The notes beneath the pieces are model-generated. The model saw only the letters and a program-made list of their open reading frames with translations. It did not search any database and was not told the origin of the DNA. Positions 36,321 to 47,000 of a DNA stretch of 64,000 nucleotides are shown piece after piece (within the stretch, counting starts at the first letter, position 1; every line of letters begins with the position of its first letter). The DNA lies in assembly GCF_029892045.1 (NCBI RefSeq), contig NZ_CP120369.1, forward strand, positions 124,001-188,000, written 5' to 3'. The DNA comes from Sinorhizobium numidicum. GTDB lineage: Bacteria; Pseudomonadota; Alphaproteobacteria; Rhizobiales; Rhizobiaceae. Made by a program: the position numbers and the translations under genes.

Positions 36321-36593
36321 TTAAACTGTCCTGTTTCTGCACCCTGCGGCCGCTGCAAAGGCCGCGACCAGAACGCTAAGGATAAAGCCGTTCAGAAACT
36401 GCGGCTGGCGAGAAGCCTCCTGGTACCAGTGCAGCGAATAACCTTCCACCGGCAGTGACAGGATCTCGTTCGAGATCACCGACAACCAACTAACCAGGAT
36501 CAATGGCAAGAGCATCAATCCGAGCGCGAAGAGATTAAGACCGCCGACGAGCAAGCGCCCCAATCTTTCAGGAAGCGTGCTTCCCCTAATCAT
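36321..36593 (-). pseudogene. ABC transporter permease (PotC-like), truncated by an IS end
   Basis: The first about 84 residues (LGRLLVGGLNLFALGLMLLP, LILVSWLSVISNE, GYSLHWYQE) are the N-terminus of a polyamine/opine-type ABC permease with one full and one starting membrane helix. The frame then enters TGTCCTGTTTCTGCA at 36327-36341, the outer inverted repeat of the ISNCY-type element, which provides the stop codon. The rest of the gene is gone. It stands 6 bp after the amidohydrolase gene and was probably co-transcribed with it. Confidence 0.75.
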
Positions 36594-36599
36594 CGCGGA

Positions 36600-37844
36600 T
36601 CATGCAGCAAGCGTGTTTTTGTAGAACTTGCCGCCGCGAACGATTGCGGCAAGGTTTTTCTCCGGACGCGACAGGATTGTGACGTCTTCAAGTGGATTGC
36701 CATTCACGACGACGAAATCCGCATAGGCGCCCTCGGAGATGACGCCGATCTGGTTCTCCATCATGCAAAGCCTCGAAGAAACGCGGCTTGCGGAATAAAG
36801 AATGTCGTGCGCCGTGAGCACCTTGGCCCGGATCTCGAACTCCATAGACTGGTACTTGTGCAACTGGCCAAGCAGATCCGTTCCAAAGCCCATTGGCAAA
36901 CCAGCTTCCTTCATCAGGCGCAGGGATTCCAGGCCCCCGGTTCGCACCGTTTCGATCTTGGCCTGGGAATCCGCACTCAGACCGAACGCGGCACCATCTA
37001 ACGCCAGCCCTTCATAGGCGGCAAGGGTCGGGCATGCGATCGCACCGGCTTCCGCGGCAAACTTCGCGGTCTCCAGAGTGATGAGGTTGCAGTGTTCGAG
37101 GGATTTCACGCCGCATTCCACCGCACGCCGGATGGACGCATCGGAATAGGTGTGGGCGGCAACGTAGAGACCGTAGTTCTCCGCTTCCTCGACGATGACG
37201 CGGATTTCGTCGCGGGAATACTGCAGAACGTGGATCGGATCGTTCGGCGAGGACACGCCGCCATTCGCCATGATCTTGATGAAATCGGCACCGCCCTTGA
37301 TTTCGTCGCGGGTCGCGCGGCGCACTTCATCGACCCCATCGGCAATTCGCCCCAGCGCGCCGAGCGATGCAGGATGCAATTGGCGCTTGTCGTTGCGAGC
37401 GCGGTAATCGCAATGGCCGACGGTCTGACTGAGCGCCTTGCCGCAGATCACCAGTCTCGGACCGTCGATCAGCCCCTCTTCCACCGCAAGCTTCAGACCG
37501 AGATCGGCGCCGGCGAGATCGCGAACCGTGGTAAAGCCGCGCATCAGCATTTCATGCATGATCTCGCGGCTGCGAAGAGCGATCAGAGAAGATGGAAGTT
37601 CGGCGTTCTTGGCGAGATCGACGAGCGTGGCGATGACATGGACATGCGCGTCGATAAGGCCGGGCATCAGCGTCCGGCCCTTCAGATCGATGCGCTCCAC
37701 TCCAGCAGTATCGAGCTTCTCCGAGGAGACGCGGACGATGCGGTCGCCTTCCACATGGACCTCGAGACCGTCGCGCAGCGTTCCGTTGTCAACGTCTAGA
37801 ACCTTGCCGCCGTGAAAAATGTAACCGTTCATGAAGTCGCCCAT
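36600..37844 (-). CDS. Metal-dependent amidohydrolase (imidazolonepropionase/Xaa-dipeptidase-like)
   Basis: This 414-aa amidohydrolase-superfamily enzyme has HVHV in GLIDAHVHVIAT, the carboxylated-Lys region DFIKIMANGGV, His in VAAHTYSD and KSLEHCNL, and Asp in MGFGTDLLGQ. This binuclear-centre set is found in enzymes that cleave N-acyl amino acids or dipeptides and in imidazolonepropionase relatives. It was in an operon with an ABC permease, which suggests that an imported small amide or peptide is its substrate. ATG 37832 is an alternative start. Neither has a strong ribosome site. Confidence 0.85.
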   Translation of the reverse strand: MGDFMNGYIFHGGKVLDVDNGTLRDGLEVHVEGDRIVRVSSEKLDTAGVERIDLKGRTLMPGLIDAHVHVIATLVDLAKNAELPSSLIALRSREIMHEMLMRGFTTVRDLAGADLGLKLAVEEGLIDGPRLVICGKALSQTVGHCDYRARNDKRQLHPASLGALGRIADGVDEVRRATRDEIKGGADFIKIMANGGVSSPNDPIHVLQYSRDEIRVIVEEAENYGLYVAAHTYSDASIRRAVECGVKSLEHCNLITLETAKFAAEAGAIACPTLAAYEGLALDGAAFGLSADSQAKIETVRTGGLESLRLMKEAGLPMGFGTDLLGQLHKYQSMEFEIRAKVLTAHDILYSASRVSSRLCMMENQIGVISEGAYADFVVVNGNPLEDVTILSRPEKNLAAIVRGGKFYKNTLAA

Positions 37845-38352
37845 TTAGTATTTTCAAGAATGATAAAAACGATCATTTCTGTTTGTGATGAGTCGCCCTG
37901 GTGCCCATCGCACGAAAAACGTACTTGCCCGCCGAATATGGCACGTCAAACAAAGTTTTCGCCGTTAACGCCGATGGGTGACGACTGGCGTGTTCGACGC
38001 AATATACGATACGGGACACCACCGCCGCATAGTCGACAGCAGAGTGGTCTCAGCACATCATTGCACAGCACGATGCAGATGCTACTAACTGTCGCCTTGC
38101 CGGCACATCTGATAGATCAGCGCCTGATGGAACCCTTCGGCTCCTCGGTCCAGTCGAACAGCGGCTTCGGAAATTCCTCGATCGGCCTGGCTGAACGCCC
38201 GGTTTCGCTCTAGTCTCCTCGATGACTAGGTTAACTCTCTGCAGAGTTGGGGAAGGCTTTGCAGGACTACACATGTAACGCTAAGTAGGTTTAGCGGACC
38301 AATCTCCGATGGTAGCTTCATAGGGCAGAAGAAAAAACTTCGGAGTCGACCA
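37845..38352. other. Gene-free stretch
   Basis: No gene recognised. AACTCT and AGAGTT around 38233-38248 form a small imperfect palindrome about 100 bp before the next gene. No tts box or nod box was found. Confidence 0.3.
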
Positions 38353-39240
38353 ATGGATCGCGATAGCAAACGGATACGTACAGCTGAAAGTTCATCCCGC
38401 GACGGCGGGAGGGCCGAGGCACGCACTTATCTCTCTGACCTTCCAGATGGACCGCTGACCAATGTGGCAGAACGATTAGTAACCACCAACCCGCGCGAAA
38501 CGGGACGCAATCTTGGGAACTTTAAAGCCGTGCTGGGCGAAGCGCCACAGGCAGCTTGGAGAGACAGCGCTGGGCAAGAAACTGCCTTGGGAAAATTTGA
38601 CAGGCGGAACAACCAGCTCGGCAGAGCCGCCAATGATCTGTACAACGAAAAGCTGGCACAAGTCGGGCACAATTCGAATGATATATCAACGTATCAAGCT
38701 GCAGCGGGCGGTCATATAGGTGATTTTCTATCACCTGAGAAGCAAACTGATATCGTTAATCGGATCATCAACCTGGATCCGGTCAACCAAGCTATTGCAA
38801 TTAACTTGGTTGCGACGCAGCTTGGCAAATTTGAAAGCGAAAACAAAAACCGTCTTGTTAATCGCGCCATTGAATTGCTTGAGGCGCCTGATGTCGACCC
38901 TCACGTCCGTCTGTACGCGAGAAATGCCATGTTGAACGGGTATAGCCACTTAGGTGCAAGTGAAAGGGCCCGAGTTAGCTTAGTTCCCGGCTTCAATCGA
39001 GACCAGGAGATGATGCAAAGGCTCCCTCAACAGGAGCGCTCAGCAGATGCGGATTTGGACGCGACCATAAGGGCTATTGATGCTTCAGTCCGTTATACAG
39101 TAGGACAGCCAATGTCGGTTGACGTGGTGTGTGGGGCTGTTACAGGAGTAGCGCTGCCCATCAGCCAAGCCTCCGATCAAGCCCGAGCCGAGCTAGTGGC
39201 TTCCTTCAGAAGCAGAGAGCGATCTGACTCGGGGCGTTGA
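38353..39240 (+). CDS. Unknown 295-aa soluble protein
   Basis: A GGAG site 7 bp upstream supports the ATG. The protein has a charged, disordered-looking N-terminus (about 1-30), then a helical body with LGNFKAVLGEAPQAAW, FDRRNNQLGRAANDLYNEKL, FLSPEKQTDIVNRIINLDPV and LVNRAIELLEAPDVDPHVRL, and a Ser/Arg-rich end. There is no signal peptide, membrane segment or catalytic motif. The profile would fit a secreted effector or a regulator, but no tts box lies upstream and I recognise no family. Codon use is less GC-rich than in the bio genes. Confidence 0.55.
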   Translation: MDRDSKRIRTAESSSRDGGRAEARTYLSDLPDGPLTNVAERLVTTNPRETGRNLGNFKAVLGEAPQAAWRDSAGQETALGKFDRRNNQLGRAANDLYNEKLAQVGHNSNDISTYQAAAGGHIGDFLSPEKQTDIVNRIINLDPVNQAIAINLVATQLGKFESENKNRLVNRAIELLEAPDVDPHVRLYARNAMLNGYSHLGASERARVSLVPGFNRDQEMMQRLPQQERSADADLDATIRAIDASVRYTVGQPMSVDVVCGAVTGVALPISQASDQARAELVASFRSRERSDSGR

Positions 39241-39320
39241 GTTTCATTTGTGACCGCCGTCAGTGACTGCATAAGAGGCTCTGTCATCGGTAAGAAGAAA
39301 AGGTAACAGGGCGTCGCCTC

Positions 39321-39464
39321 TCAAAGCTAAAGCCGATGGGTATCCCTCACCCGCCCCGATCTCACCTTGCGGCCCGGACCAGCCGGTCAGATCGGGGCTG
39401 ATCGTGGTGCGGTATGGCGGATCAAAGTGACATTTTAACATTGCGCCACGGCGGACATTTCAAC
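39321..39464. repeat. ISNCY-type right end, solo remnant
   Basis: TCAAAGCTAAAGCCGAT at the left and GTGACATTTTAAC...GCGGACATTTCAAC at the right copy the tail and right inverted repeat of the element at 53634-55238. No transposase sequence is attached. It marks a deleted insertion. Confidence 0.7.
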
Positions 39465-39555
39465 ATGGCCGCCACACGCCATGTAGGGGGTGGGTTCAAG
39501 GATGAAGTGCGACTTGCGATAGATACCAATGGGTTATCGCTCGCAAGGAATGTTC

Positions 39556-40131
39556 ATGAGACGCACCTACTCCCAGATCGATATGGATGAACGTCGTAGG
39601 ATCGCTCGCTGGCGAGCAGCCGGCCTGAGCGTCACCGTCATCGCCGAGAAGCTCGGACGGCATCGCTCGACGATTTTCCGCGAGCTCAAGCGCAATGCTT
39701 TTGAGGATCCGCAAATGCCGGATCTGAGCGGCTACTATTGCGTGACCGCCAACGAGATGGCACGTGAGCGCAGAGCCAAGCTGCGCAAGCTCGCCCGGTT
39801 CTCCCATGTGCGCCAATCGGTGATCGAGCGGATCATCCATGGCTGGTCGCCGCAGCAGATCGCCGGCCGCATGCGGCTGGAGCGCCATCCGATTTGCGTC
39901 AGTTACGAGACGATCTATAAGTTCGCCTATTCCGCAGACGGCCAGGCTATCAAGCTGTGGCGGCACCTGCCGGAGCGTCGTGCGAGACGTCGGCCGCGGC
40001 ATGCCCGACGGCGTCACGGTCGCCGCTTCAGCCCGGAACTCAACATTCTTCATCGTCCTGGCACTGTCGCCGAACGCAAGCAGTTCGGGCACTGGGAGTG
40101 CGATCTCATCCAGTTTCGCAAGAAGTTCGGC
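39556..40131 (+). pseudogene. IS30-family transposase, N-terminal part
   Basis: The frame reads MRRTYSQIDMDERRRIARWR, VIAEKLGRHRSTIFREL (HTH), HGWSPQQIAGRM and FGHWECDLIQFRKKFG, which includes the first catalytic Asp of IS30 transposases. At about 40131 the match ends abruptly and the sequence becomes the reverse of a methyltransferase gene start, so the rest of the element is missing. AAGGA precedes the ATG. Confidence 0.85.
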
Positions 40132-40263
40132 ACCCGAGCGCAGCCGCCTAATCGTCGTTTCTTTGTTTCCGAACGCTTGCAAGAATGCATACGGAAACTC
40201 GGCAGAATCGAACGCATGCTCAGCGAGAGCTGAGATAGCCTCTTCGATCTCAACGGCGTTCAT
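40132..40263 (-). pseudogene. DNA methyltransferase, N-terminal fragment
   Basis: 44 codons read MNAVEIEEAISALAEHAFDS and FPYAFLQAFGNKETTIRRLR, the start of a class of large plasmid- and phage-borne restriction-type DNA methyltransferases. A GGGGGAAGGGA site stands before the ATG. The fragment is cut at its 3' side exactly where the IS30 fragment begins. Confidence 0.6.
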
Positions 40264-40796
40264 GCTGTCCCTTCCCCCAATTCACTTCTGACCGGAAACG
40301 GTCCCCTCCACCGAATCAGGGAACCTGGTGATCGATCGCCTCGCCCTTGTACGCCGTTCGCCGGCTTGGATGAACAAGATGTACATGTTCCATGTCACCA
40401 AACTTGGGGATTGCTAATGCGTTGAGAACAAGCAGCGACGCTACTGATCGCGCATGATCTAAATCGCATGGAGCTTCTTCGCTTTGTCGTTGCACTTCAA
40501 GCCCCGATTAAACTTCAATCGTGTGCCAATCCATTAGTCCGGATGCGCTAGATCGAATCGGATGCCAGATGCGCATGCGCGCGATCACGTCTTCAATTTG
40601 CGAGCTCATCGCGGGCTGCCGTCAGCGCCAGCGGAGATGCTGAGTGTCGCATTTCTAACTGGCTGGCGCCGCCGCATCTCTAATCAGCTTTCTGCGTGCT
40701 CCGCATGCAGGCAGCTCTCATCCGCCCCCTGCCGGTGCTTGCTCGCGGCAGACGGCCGGATGCCAGTAGGCCGATACGGTTCTCTGGTCAGCGGCC
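40264..40796. other. Gene-free stretch containing an IS-end repeat
   Basis: No gene found. The 58 bp at 40634-40691 repeat the terminal part of the ISNCY-like tail at 36241-36298 (54 or so bases the same), a further solo IS end. Confidence 0.5.
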
Positions 40797-42230
40797 TCAG
40801 CTTTCCCGCAAGCCTCTGCGAAAGGCTGCCCGGAAAGGTTCGATCATGTAGTCGAAGGCGGTTTGCTCGGCCGTCACGATCAAGACCTCCGCAGGCATTC
40901 CCGGAACGAGGGAAAGGCTTTTGTCGAGAGAGGCAAGCTCTTCGTTCGGCACCTCCACGCGTGCGAGATAGTAGGCTTGGCCTGTCGCCTCGTCGACGAT
41001 GCGATCGGCAGAGAGAGTTCGGACCACGCCTTGCACACGGGGCAAGCCCCTGTTTGAAAATGCGGTGAGGTGAACAGTCGCGGTAAGCCCCACCGTCACG
41101 ACATCGATATCGCCAGGAGCTATCCGCGCGTCTATGAGTAGCCGCTCCTCCGTCGGCACGATCTCGAGGATCGGTTCGCCGGGCAGGATAACCCCGCCGA
41201 CCGACTTGAAATGCAGATTCACGACCTTGCCGCTTACCGGAGCGGTCAAGGTCGTTCGATTCAGGACGTCCTGGCTAGCATTGAGGCGCTCGGAGACGCT
41301 CGCCAGCTCGGCCCGCACTCTTTCGAGTTCCGTCGACGTTTCCTCCGAGCGCATGGCGCGGAGTGAGATGCGTTGGGTCTCGATCTCGCCGATCTTCTGC
41401 CTGATCTCGGCGATCGAGCCGAGATACCGACCGCGTTCGCCCTGGAGGGCGGCTTGGAAGCGCTGAAGCGTAAGTATTTCTGGCTCGGTGACAAGCGCCT
41501 TGCCGAGCAGTTTCCCCTTTCCTAAAAGCTCCTTCGCGATAAGTTCGATCTGCCGGTCGGCGCTTTCGACTTGTGCCTCCAAGGCGCTGATTTGCTCCCT
41601 CAACTGTTTCTCCCGGTCGTCGAGAACCTGCAGCTGGGCTGCAAATGACGCACGGCGCATTTCAAAGATCGAGATCTGCCCCTGAACGACCTCGCGCAGC
41701 CCAGGATCGCCCTCGGCCAACATTTCCTTCGGGAAGAGGACCGCATCGTTGCCCGCCTGTTCCGCAAGCAAGCGCAGCCGCGTTGCCACAAGGGTTCTCG
41801 ACTGCTCGAGAAGCAGTTCGTTTGCCGCGGCCGCCTGAGTGCTTTGAAGGACCACGATCGGGTCGCCGGCCCGCACTAAATCCCCGTCCCTGACTTTCAG
41901 CGCCTGAATGATGCCGCCTTCCAGGTGCTGTACGGTCCGCCGGCTTCCGTCCGGGCTGATAATGCCGGGAGCTATCGCTCCGGCCGCGATCGGGGCAAGC
42001 AGCGACCACGCAAGGCCGCCAAGGATGAAGATGACGATTACGGCGAAACCAAGCCGGACCGGACCCTTGATCACCTCGCGCACCGTGAGGGATTCCGGCA
42101 GGGCCTCTTGGCGTGGCATCCTGTTCCCTGGAAGCGCAACTACATTCGACCGGCCGTTTGCCACGGGGATTGCCTTCCCATTTGAGGATATTGAGAGGTC
42201 AGGGAAATTCTTGTCGTCCGTACAGTTCAT
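40797..42230 (-). CDS. Type I secretion membrane-fusion (HlyD/PrsE-family) protein
   Basis: This 477-aa protein has a short cytoplasmic N-terminus, one membrane anchor at about residues 56-80 (GFAVIVIFILGGLAWSLLAP), a biotinyl-lipoyl-like half, long alpha-helical hairpin segments (about 130-300) and a C-terminal barrel ending MIEPFRAAFRRGL. It links the inner-membrane ABC exporter to an outer-membrane channel. Its ATG overlaps the exporter stop by 4 bp. No TolC-like gene is present here, so a channel from elsewhere must serve. Confidence 0.93.
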   Translation of the reverse strand: MNCTDDKNFPDLSISSNGKAIPVANGRSNVVALPGNRMPRQEALPESLTVREVIKGPVRLGFAVIVIFILGGLAWSLLAPIAAGAIAPGIISPDGSRRTVQHLEGGIIQALKVRDGDLVRAGDPIVVLQSTQAAAANELLLEQSRTLVATRLRLLAEQAGNDAVLFPKEMLAEGDPGLREVVQGQISIFEMRRASFAAQLQVLDDREKQLREQISALEAQVESADRQIELIAKELLGKGKLLGKALVTEPEILTLQRFQAALQGERGRYLGSIAEIRQKIGEIETQRISLRAMRSEETSTELERVRAELASVSERLNASQDVLNRTTLTAPVSGKVVNLHFKSVGGVILPGEPILEIVPTEERLLIDARIAPGDIDVVTVGLTATVHLTAFSNRGLPRVQGVVRTLSADRIVDEATGQAYYLARVEVPNEELASLDKSLSLVPGMPAEVLIVTAEQTAFDYMIEPFRAAFRRGLRES

Positions 42231-44005
42231 TCGCCGATCCTTTCGGTGAGGCGCGGCGGAGCCGCGGCGGCATCGCGCAGTTGCGGCTCCAGGCGCTTTG
42301 ACTCACCGCCAGCCAACTGAAGCCTGCCGAGGACATCTTCACGCGCGCCGAAGAGTTCGACGCGCCCTTCGCGGAGGAACAGGATCTTGTCGGCCTGAGC
42401 CAGGGTCGAGGGGCGGTGGCCGACGATCATGAGGGCGGCGCCGCGCTCCTTCAGCGTCCTCACCGCGGCGGCGAGCGCTGTCTCGCCGGACTGGTCGAGA
42501 TTCGCGTTGGGTTCATCCAGGATGATGATCTTGGGATTTCCGAACACGGCACGCGCCAGGCCGATGCGCTGCCGCTGGCCACCTGAGAGCCGTGCGCCTG
42601 CATCGCCGATCGGCGTCTCGTAGCCTTGTGGAAGGCGCTGGATCATCTCGTGGGCGTGCGCCAGCATCGCTGCCTCAACGACTTCGTCGTCGTCCGCCCT
42701 GGCCATGCGTGAGATGTTGTCGCGGATGGTGCCGGAAAACAGCTCCACGTCCTGCGGCAGGTAGCCGACATAGCGGCCCAGCTGTTCCGGGTTCCAGTGG
42801 TGGAGTTCGGAGCCGTCGAGCCTGATTTCTCCACCCGACGGTGCGGCAATCCCGGCAATCAGGCGACACAGCGTGCTCTTGCCGCTGGCCGATGGTCCGA
42901 TCACCGCCAGGGCCTCGCCAGGCGTCAGGCGGAAACTGACATCATCTATAACGTGGGTCTTGGTCGCGGGCGCGGCGTAGGAGACATGCTTGAGGGAGAT
43001 GTGTCCGTGGGGTTCCGGCAGGCGTGTCCGCTGTGCTTCGACGGGGATACCCTGCAGGCGCGACTTGAGGCGGTCATAGGCGATCCGCGTCGCCAAGAAG
43101 TTCCGCCAGCTTCCCATCGCGACTTCGATTGGAGCGAGCGCCCGACCAAGGAGGATCGAAGACGCGATCATGGCGCCGCCAGTCACTTCTCCGTTCAGAA
43201 CCAAATAGGCGCCAAGCCCGAGCGTGGCCGACTGGACGAAGAAGCGTAGGAACTTGGTAAACCCCAGTATCGCGGCGCCGCGTTCCGACGAGGAACGGGT
43301 TGCATCGAGCGAGGAAGCGTTGCTCGCCCGCCAGCGTTCGAGCAGTCCGGGGAGCATTCCCATCGCGCGCACCACTTCGGCGTTCCGGATCGTTGACTCA
43401 GCCTGCTGGAATGCCGCGATCTGCTTGGTGCTGGCGGTCTGGGACGCTCGCCGCGTCGTCAGCTCGTTGAGCAGGGTGAGCAGCGTCAGAAGCAGTGCCG
43501 CGCCGACTGCAAGGGTTCCCAGCGCCGGATGGAGCAGCCAGATGAGGGCGAGGAAGACGGGCGTCCACGGCGCGTCAAAAAGCGCGGTCAGTCCTTGCGA
43601 GGACAGGAAGGACTGCACCTGGGCGAGATCGCGCAGAGGCTGTGCGCCGGCATTGTCGCCGACTAGCCGGGCACGCACCCCACCCGAGATCAGCACTGGC
43701 CCCAGCCTGTCGTTCAGCCAGCACCCCATCCTGACCATCACCGAGCTGCGCAGGCTGTCGAGCACGCCCAGGACAAGCAGAGCGCCCCCGGCGAAAACCG
43801 TCAGTAGGACGAGCGTCTCTACCCGGCCGGACACGAGAACACGATCGTAGACCTGCAGCATGTAAAGCGGCGACGTCAGCATCAGCACGTTGATGGCGAA
43901 GCTGAACATGGCGAGCACCAGGAGAGACGAGCGAATTTGTCCTGTCGCGTAATCCAGGTCCGTCTTGCTGCGCCGACGCTTGTCGGCCGATGCTTTTGCT
44001 GCCAT
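42227..44005 (-). CDS. Type I secretion ABC exporter (PrtD/HasD family)
   Basis: This 592-aa protein has an N-terminal membrane domain with about six helices (residues 25-320) and a C-terminal ATPase with Walker A GPSASGKST, signature LSGGQRQRIGLARA, Walker B IIILDEPNANLD and switch His in VGHRP. There is no C39 peptidase domain, so the cargo keeps its C-terminal secretion signal. It lies 27 bp after the RTX gene and overlaps the adaptor gene. The operon order is cargo, exporter, adaptor. Confidence 0.95.
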   Translation of the reverse strand: MAAKASADKRRRSKTDLDYATGQIRSSLLVLAMFSFAINVLMLTSPLYMLQVYDRVLVSGRVETLVLLTVFAGGALLVLGVLDSLRSSVMVRMGCWLNDRLGPVLISGGVRARLVGDNAGAQPLRDLAQVQSFLSSQGLTALFDAPWTPVFLALIWLLHPALGTLAVGAALLLTLLTLLNELTTRRASQTASTKQIAAFQQAESTIRNAEVVRAMGMLPGLLERWRASNASSLDATRSSSERGAAILGFTKFLRFFVQSATLGLGAYLVLNGEVTGGAMIASSILLGRALAPIEVAMGSWRNFLATRIAYDRLKSRLQGIPVEAQRTRLPEPHGHISLKHVSYAAPATKTHVIDDVSFRLTPGEALAVIGPSASGKSTLCRLIAGIAAPSGGEIRLDGSELHHWNPEQLGRYVGYLPQDVELFSGTIRDNISRMARADDDEVVEAAMLAHAHEMIQRLPQGYETPIGDAGARLSGGQRQRIGLARAVFGNPKIIILDEPNANLDQSGETALAAAVRTLKERGAALMIVGHRPSTLAQADKILFLREGRVELFGAREDVLGRLQLAGGESKRLEPQLRDAAAAPPRLTERIGE

Positions 44006-44032
44006 TCCCCAATCCCCCTTCTTGGCTCGATC

Positions 44033-47000
44033 TCAAGCAATCAGAGCCGGATCGATGAACAGGTCGTTCGCAATGAGCGTATTGAGCGCCGCGCCCGCCT
44101 GGGCCTGGCTGACCGAACTCTGGGCGCCCAGAGCGACGTATGTCTGATGGGTGGTACCGGTAAACCGGCCGGCCCATGTTGCCACGCCGCCGATGCTGAT
44201 CGCGGTGAGCGCAATCCCGCCTGTTGCGTTGAGACTGTTCAAGAAGAGATCTTCACCGGTCTGATAGTCGGCAATCACATTGCCTGTGCCGCCAAGAATC
44301 CGGTACGTATCCTGACCGGCCAGGCCGCCATCGGCGATTCCATCGCCGAACAAGGTCTTGGCGCCGGTTCCCGTTGCCGAGAGAATGTCGGCGCCACTGC
44401 CACCCCGCATCTGGTCATTGCCGGAACCGCTGACCAGCTTGTTGGCCGCGGTGCTTCCGAACAGTTGATCGCTGAAATTCGAACCGATGACGTTTTCCGT
44501 CTGCAGGAGCAAATCTCCGTCGGCTTCGCCCCCTTGGCTGAGACCTCCGGATGTTCCGCTGAAGAGGCGCGCCAACACTCCGCCCGTGGAGGCGGAATAG
44601 TCGATCGTGTCGATGCCTGCTCCGCCGATGATGATTTCTGTGATCCCGCCCGCGGATGAGCCGCCCGCGCCGCTGCGGAAAGTGTCGTTTCCGCCGCCGC
44701 CGTCGAGACGGTTCACGCTGGCATTGCCGACCAGAAGGTCGTCGAAATTGGAGCCGATGAGATTCTCGATCGTGCTGAGCTGGTCGCCCTGCGCATCGCC
44801 GCCGTTGCCGAGCGCCGCGCCCGTATTGTCGAGGACGATTGTAACGCCAGCGCCGGAGGTCTGATAGAAAGCAGTGTCGGTTCCAGCGCCGCCAATTAGC
44901 ACGTCCGCGCCCGCGCCGCCTATCAGCACATCGTTCCCCGCGCCACCATCGAGTCGGTTGGCAACCGATGCACCAATTAGCTGGTCATCGAACACAGAGC
45001 CAATGATGTTCTCCATCGTGACGAGGACGTCGTTCTGCGCGTCGCCACCGCTCGAAAGTGCCCCACTGGTTTGACTGTCCGACAGCCTGGCAATCACGGC
45101 AGCGCCTGAAGTCGAATAGTCGGCCGTATCGATGCCTTCGCCGCCGATGAGGAATTCGGTTCCCGTGTTGGCGCCGCCGCGTATAAAATCGCTCCCCGCG
45201 CCGCCGTCGATGCGGTTCGTCAGGGCGTTACCGGTCAAAATGTCGTCAGCGCCCGAGCCGATCAGGTTTTCGATCGAAGTCAGTATATCGCCTTCGGCGT
45301 CACCGCCGACGCCGAGCGCCGCGCCCGTGTCGTCCAGCGTTATGGAAACGCCCGCAGCGGAGGATGAATATTCGGAGGTGTCTGTCCCGAGTCCGCCATT
45401 GATGAAATCCGCGCCACCGCCGCCCATGAAGGTGTCGTTGAGTTCGCCGCCGTTCAGCGTGTCGACAAAGGCTGAGCCGATGATCCGCTCGATGAGCTGA
45501 AAGGTATCTCCCTCGGCATCGCCACCGGTTCCGGTTCCGATTGCCAAAGGATCAAGCACGGTCGTGTTTAGGTTGATGGTGACGCCGACAGCTGACGTCG
45601 AGTAGTCGGAGGTGTCGAGTCCTCCCTGGCCGACGATCTGGTCGGCTCCGGCGCCGCCGGTGAAGGTATTGTTGTTGCCGTCGCCGACCAGAATGTCGTC
45701 CTGACTCGAGGCCATGATGTTCTCGATGTTCACCAGAACGTCGCCGGCCGCCGCGCCGCTGACGACGCCAGTTCCCAGATTGATCCCGACGGCGCCGCCA
45801 GCGGCATAGCTCACGGTGTCGTTTCCCGCGCCGCCATCCATCTGGTCGGCCTCAGTGCCAGTTAACATCATGTCGTCGCCATCACCGCCATTCAGAATGT
45901 CGCCGCCGTTAAGGGGATCGCCGTCGCCACCGCCGCCGTTCAGGACGTCGTCGCCAGCGCCGCCGTTCAGAATGTCGTCGCCGGAGCCTGCCAGGAGCTC
46001 GTCATTGCCGTCGCCACCTTCAAGAATGTCATTGCCGATCGAAGCGTTGAGGAAGTCGTCGCCAGCGGCGCCGCGTAGGGTGTCGTTGCCAAGGCTCGCC
46101 AAGAGGGTGTCGTTGCCAGCGCCGCCGTCGAGCACGTCGTCACCGTCGCCGGCGTTGAGCAAATCGACGCCGTATCCGCCATGCAGCACGTCGTTGCCGA
46201 ACCCGCCGATCAGAGTGTCGTTGCCGCCGCCGCCGTAGAGACGGTCGTTGCCGAAGCCGCCGTCAAGGACATCATCGGCTCCGACCTCGTCCTCATCCAC
46301 CCCGTCCGGAATGCCGTCCATGTTCTCGTCGTCCGGCAAACCGTCCATATCGACGTCTACTATGCCGTCGCCTACGAGGAGATCGTTGCCGTCCATGCCG
46401 CGCAGGATATCCTCTCCGGCATTTCCGACGAGTTGGTTGTCGAGTCGATTGCCGGTGAGCAGGTCGTTTCCGGCTGAGCCAGTCAGGTTCTCGATGCTGC
46501 TCAGCGTGTCGCCGGCGGCGTCGCCTCCGTAACCGCGTGATGTCCGGCTGGGGTCGGACGGAAGCGAAACTGTCACGGCAAGGACGGAGATGGAATAATC
46601 GGCGGTGTCGATGCCCGCCCCGCCGTTCAGCATGTCCGCGCCAGCGCCGCCCCGCAAGACATCGTTGCCCGCATTACCGTTCAGGGTGTCGATGCCTGCA
46701 CCGCCGTCGAGAAAATCATCGGTCCCGGCCGCATTCAGCTTATCGTTGCCTGCGCCGCCGTCGAGATAGTCATTGCCGGTGCTCGTGGCTGCCAAGGTGA
46801 TGTCGTCGTTGCCATCGAGGCCCTCTATCCGGAAGCTGCCATCGGCCGCATGCGTATAGGTGTTGCCGCTGTTGGTGAGCTGGACGAGCGTGTAGGCAGG
46901 CGACGAAACCAGTGCCGACGTCGTGGCAAGGCTCGTGAAGGACTGCTGCGCCACCGGACCGACATTGGAGGACGGCGCATTGATCGACGGCGATGCGGTA

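Noticed and set aside
38200-38352. tts box for type III secretion control
   Set aside because: No GTCAGCTT...TCGAAAGC-like sequence was found upstream of the 295-aa gene.
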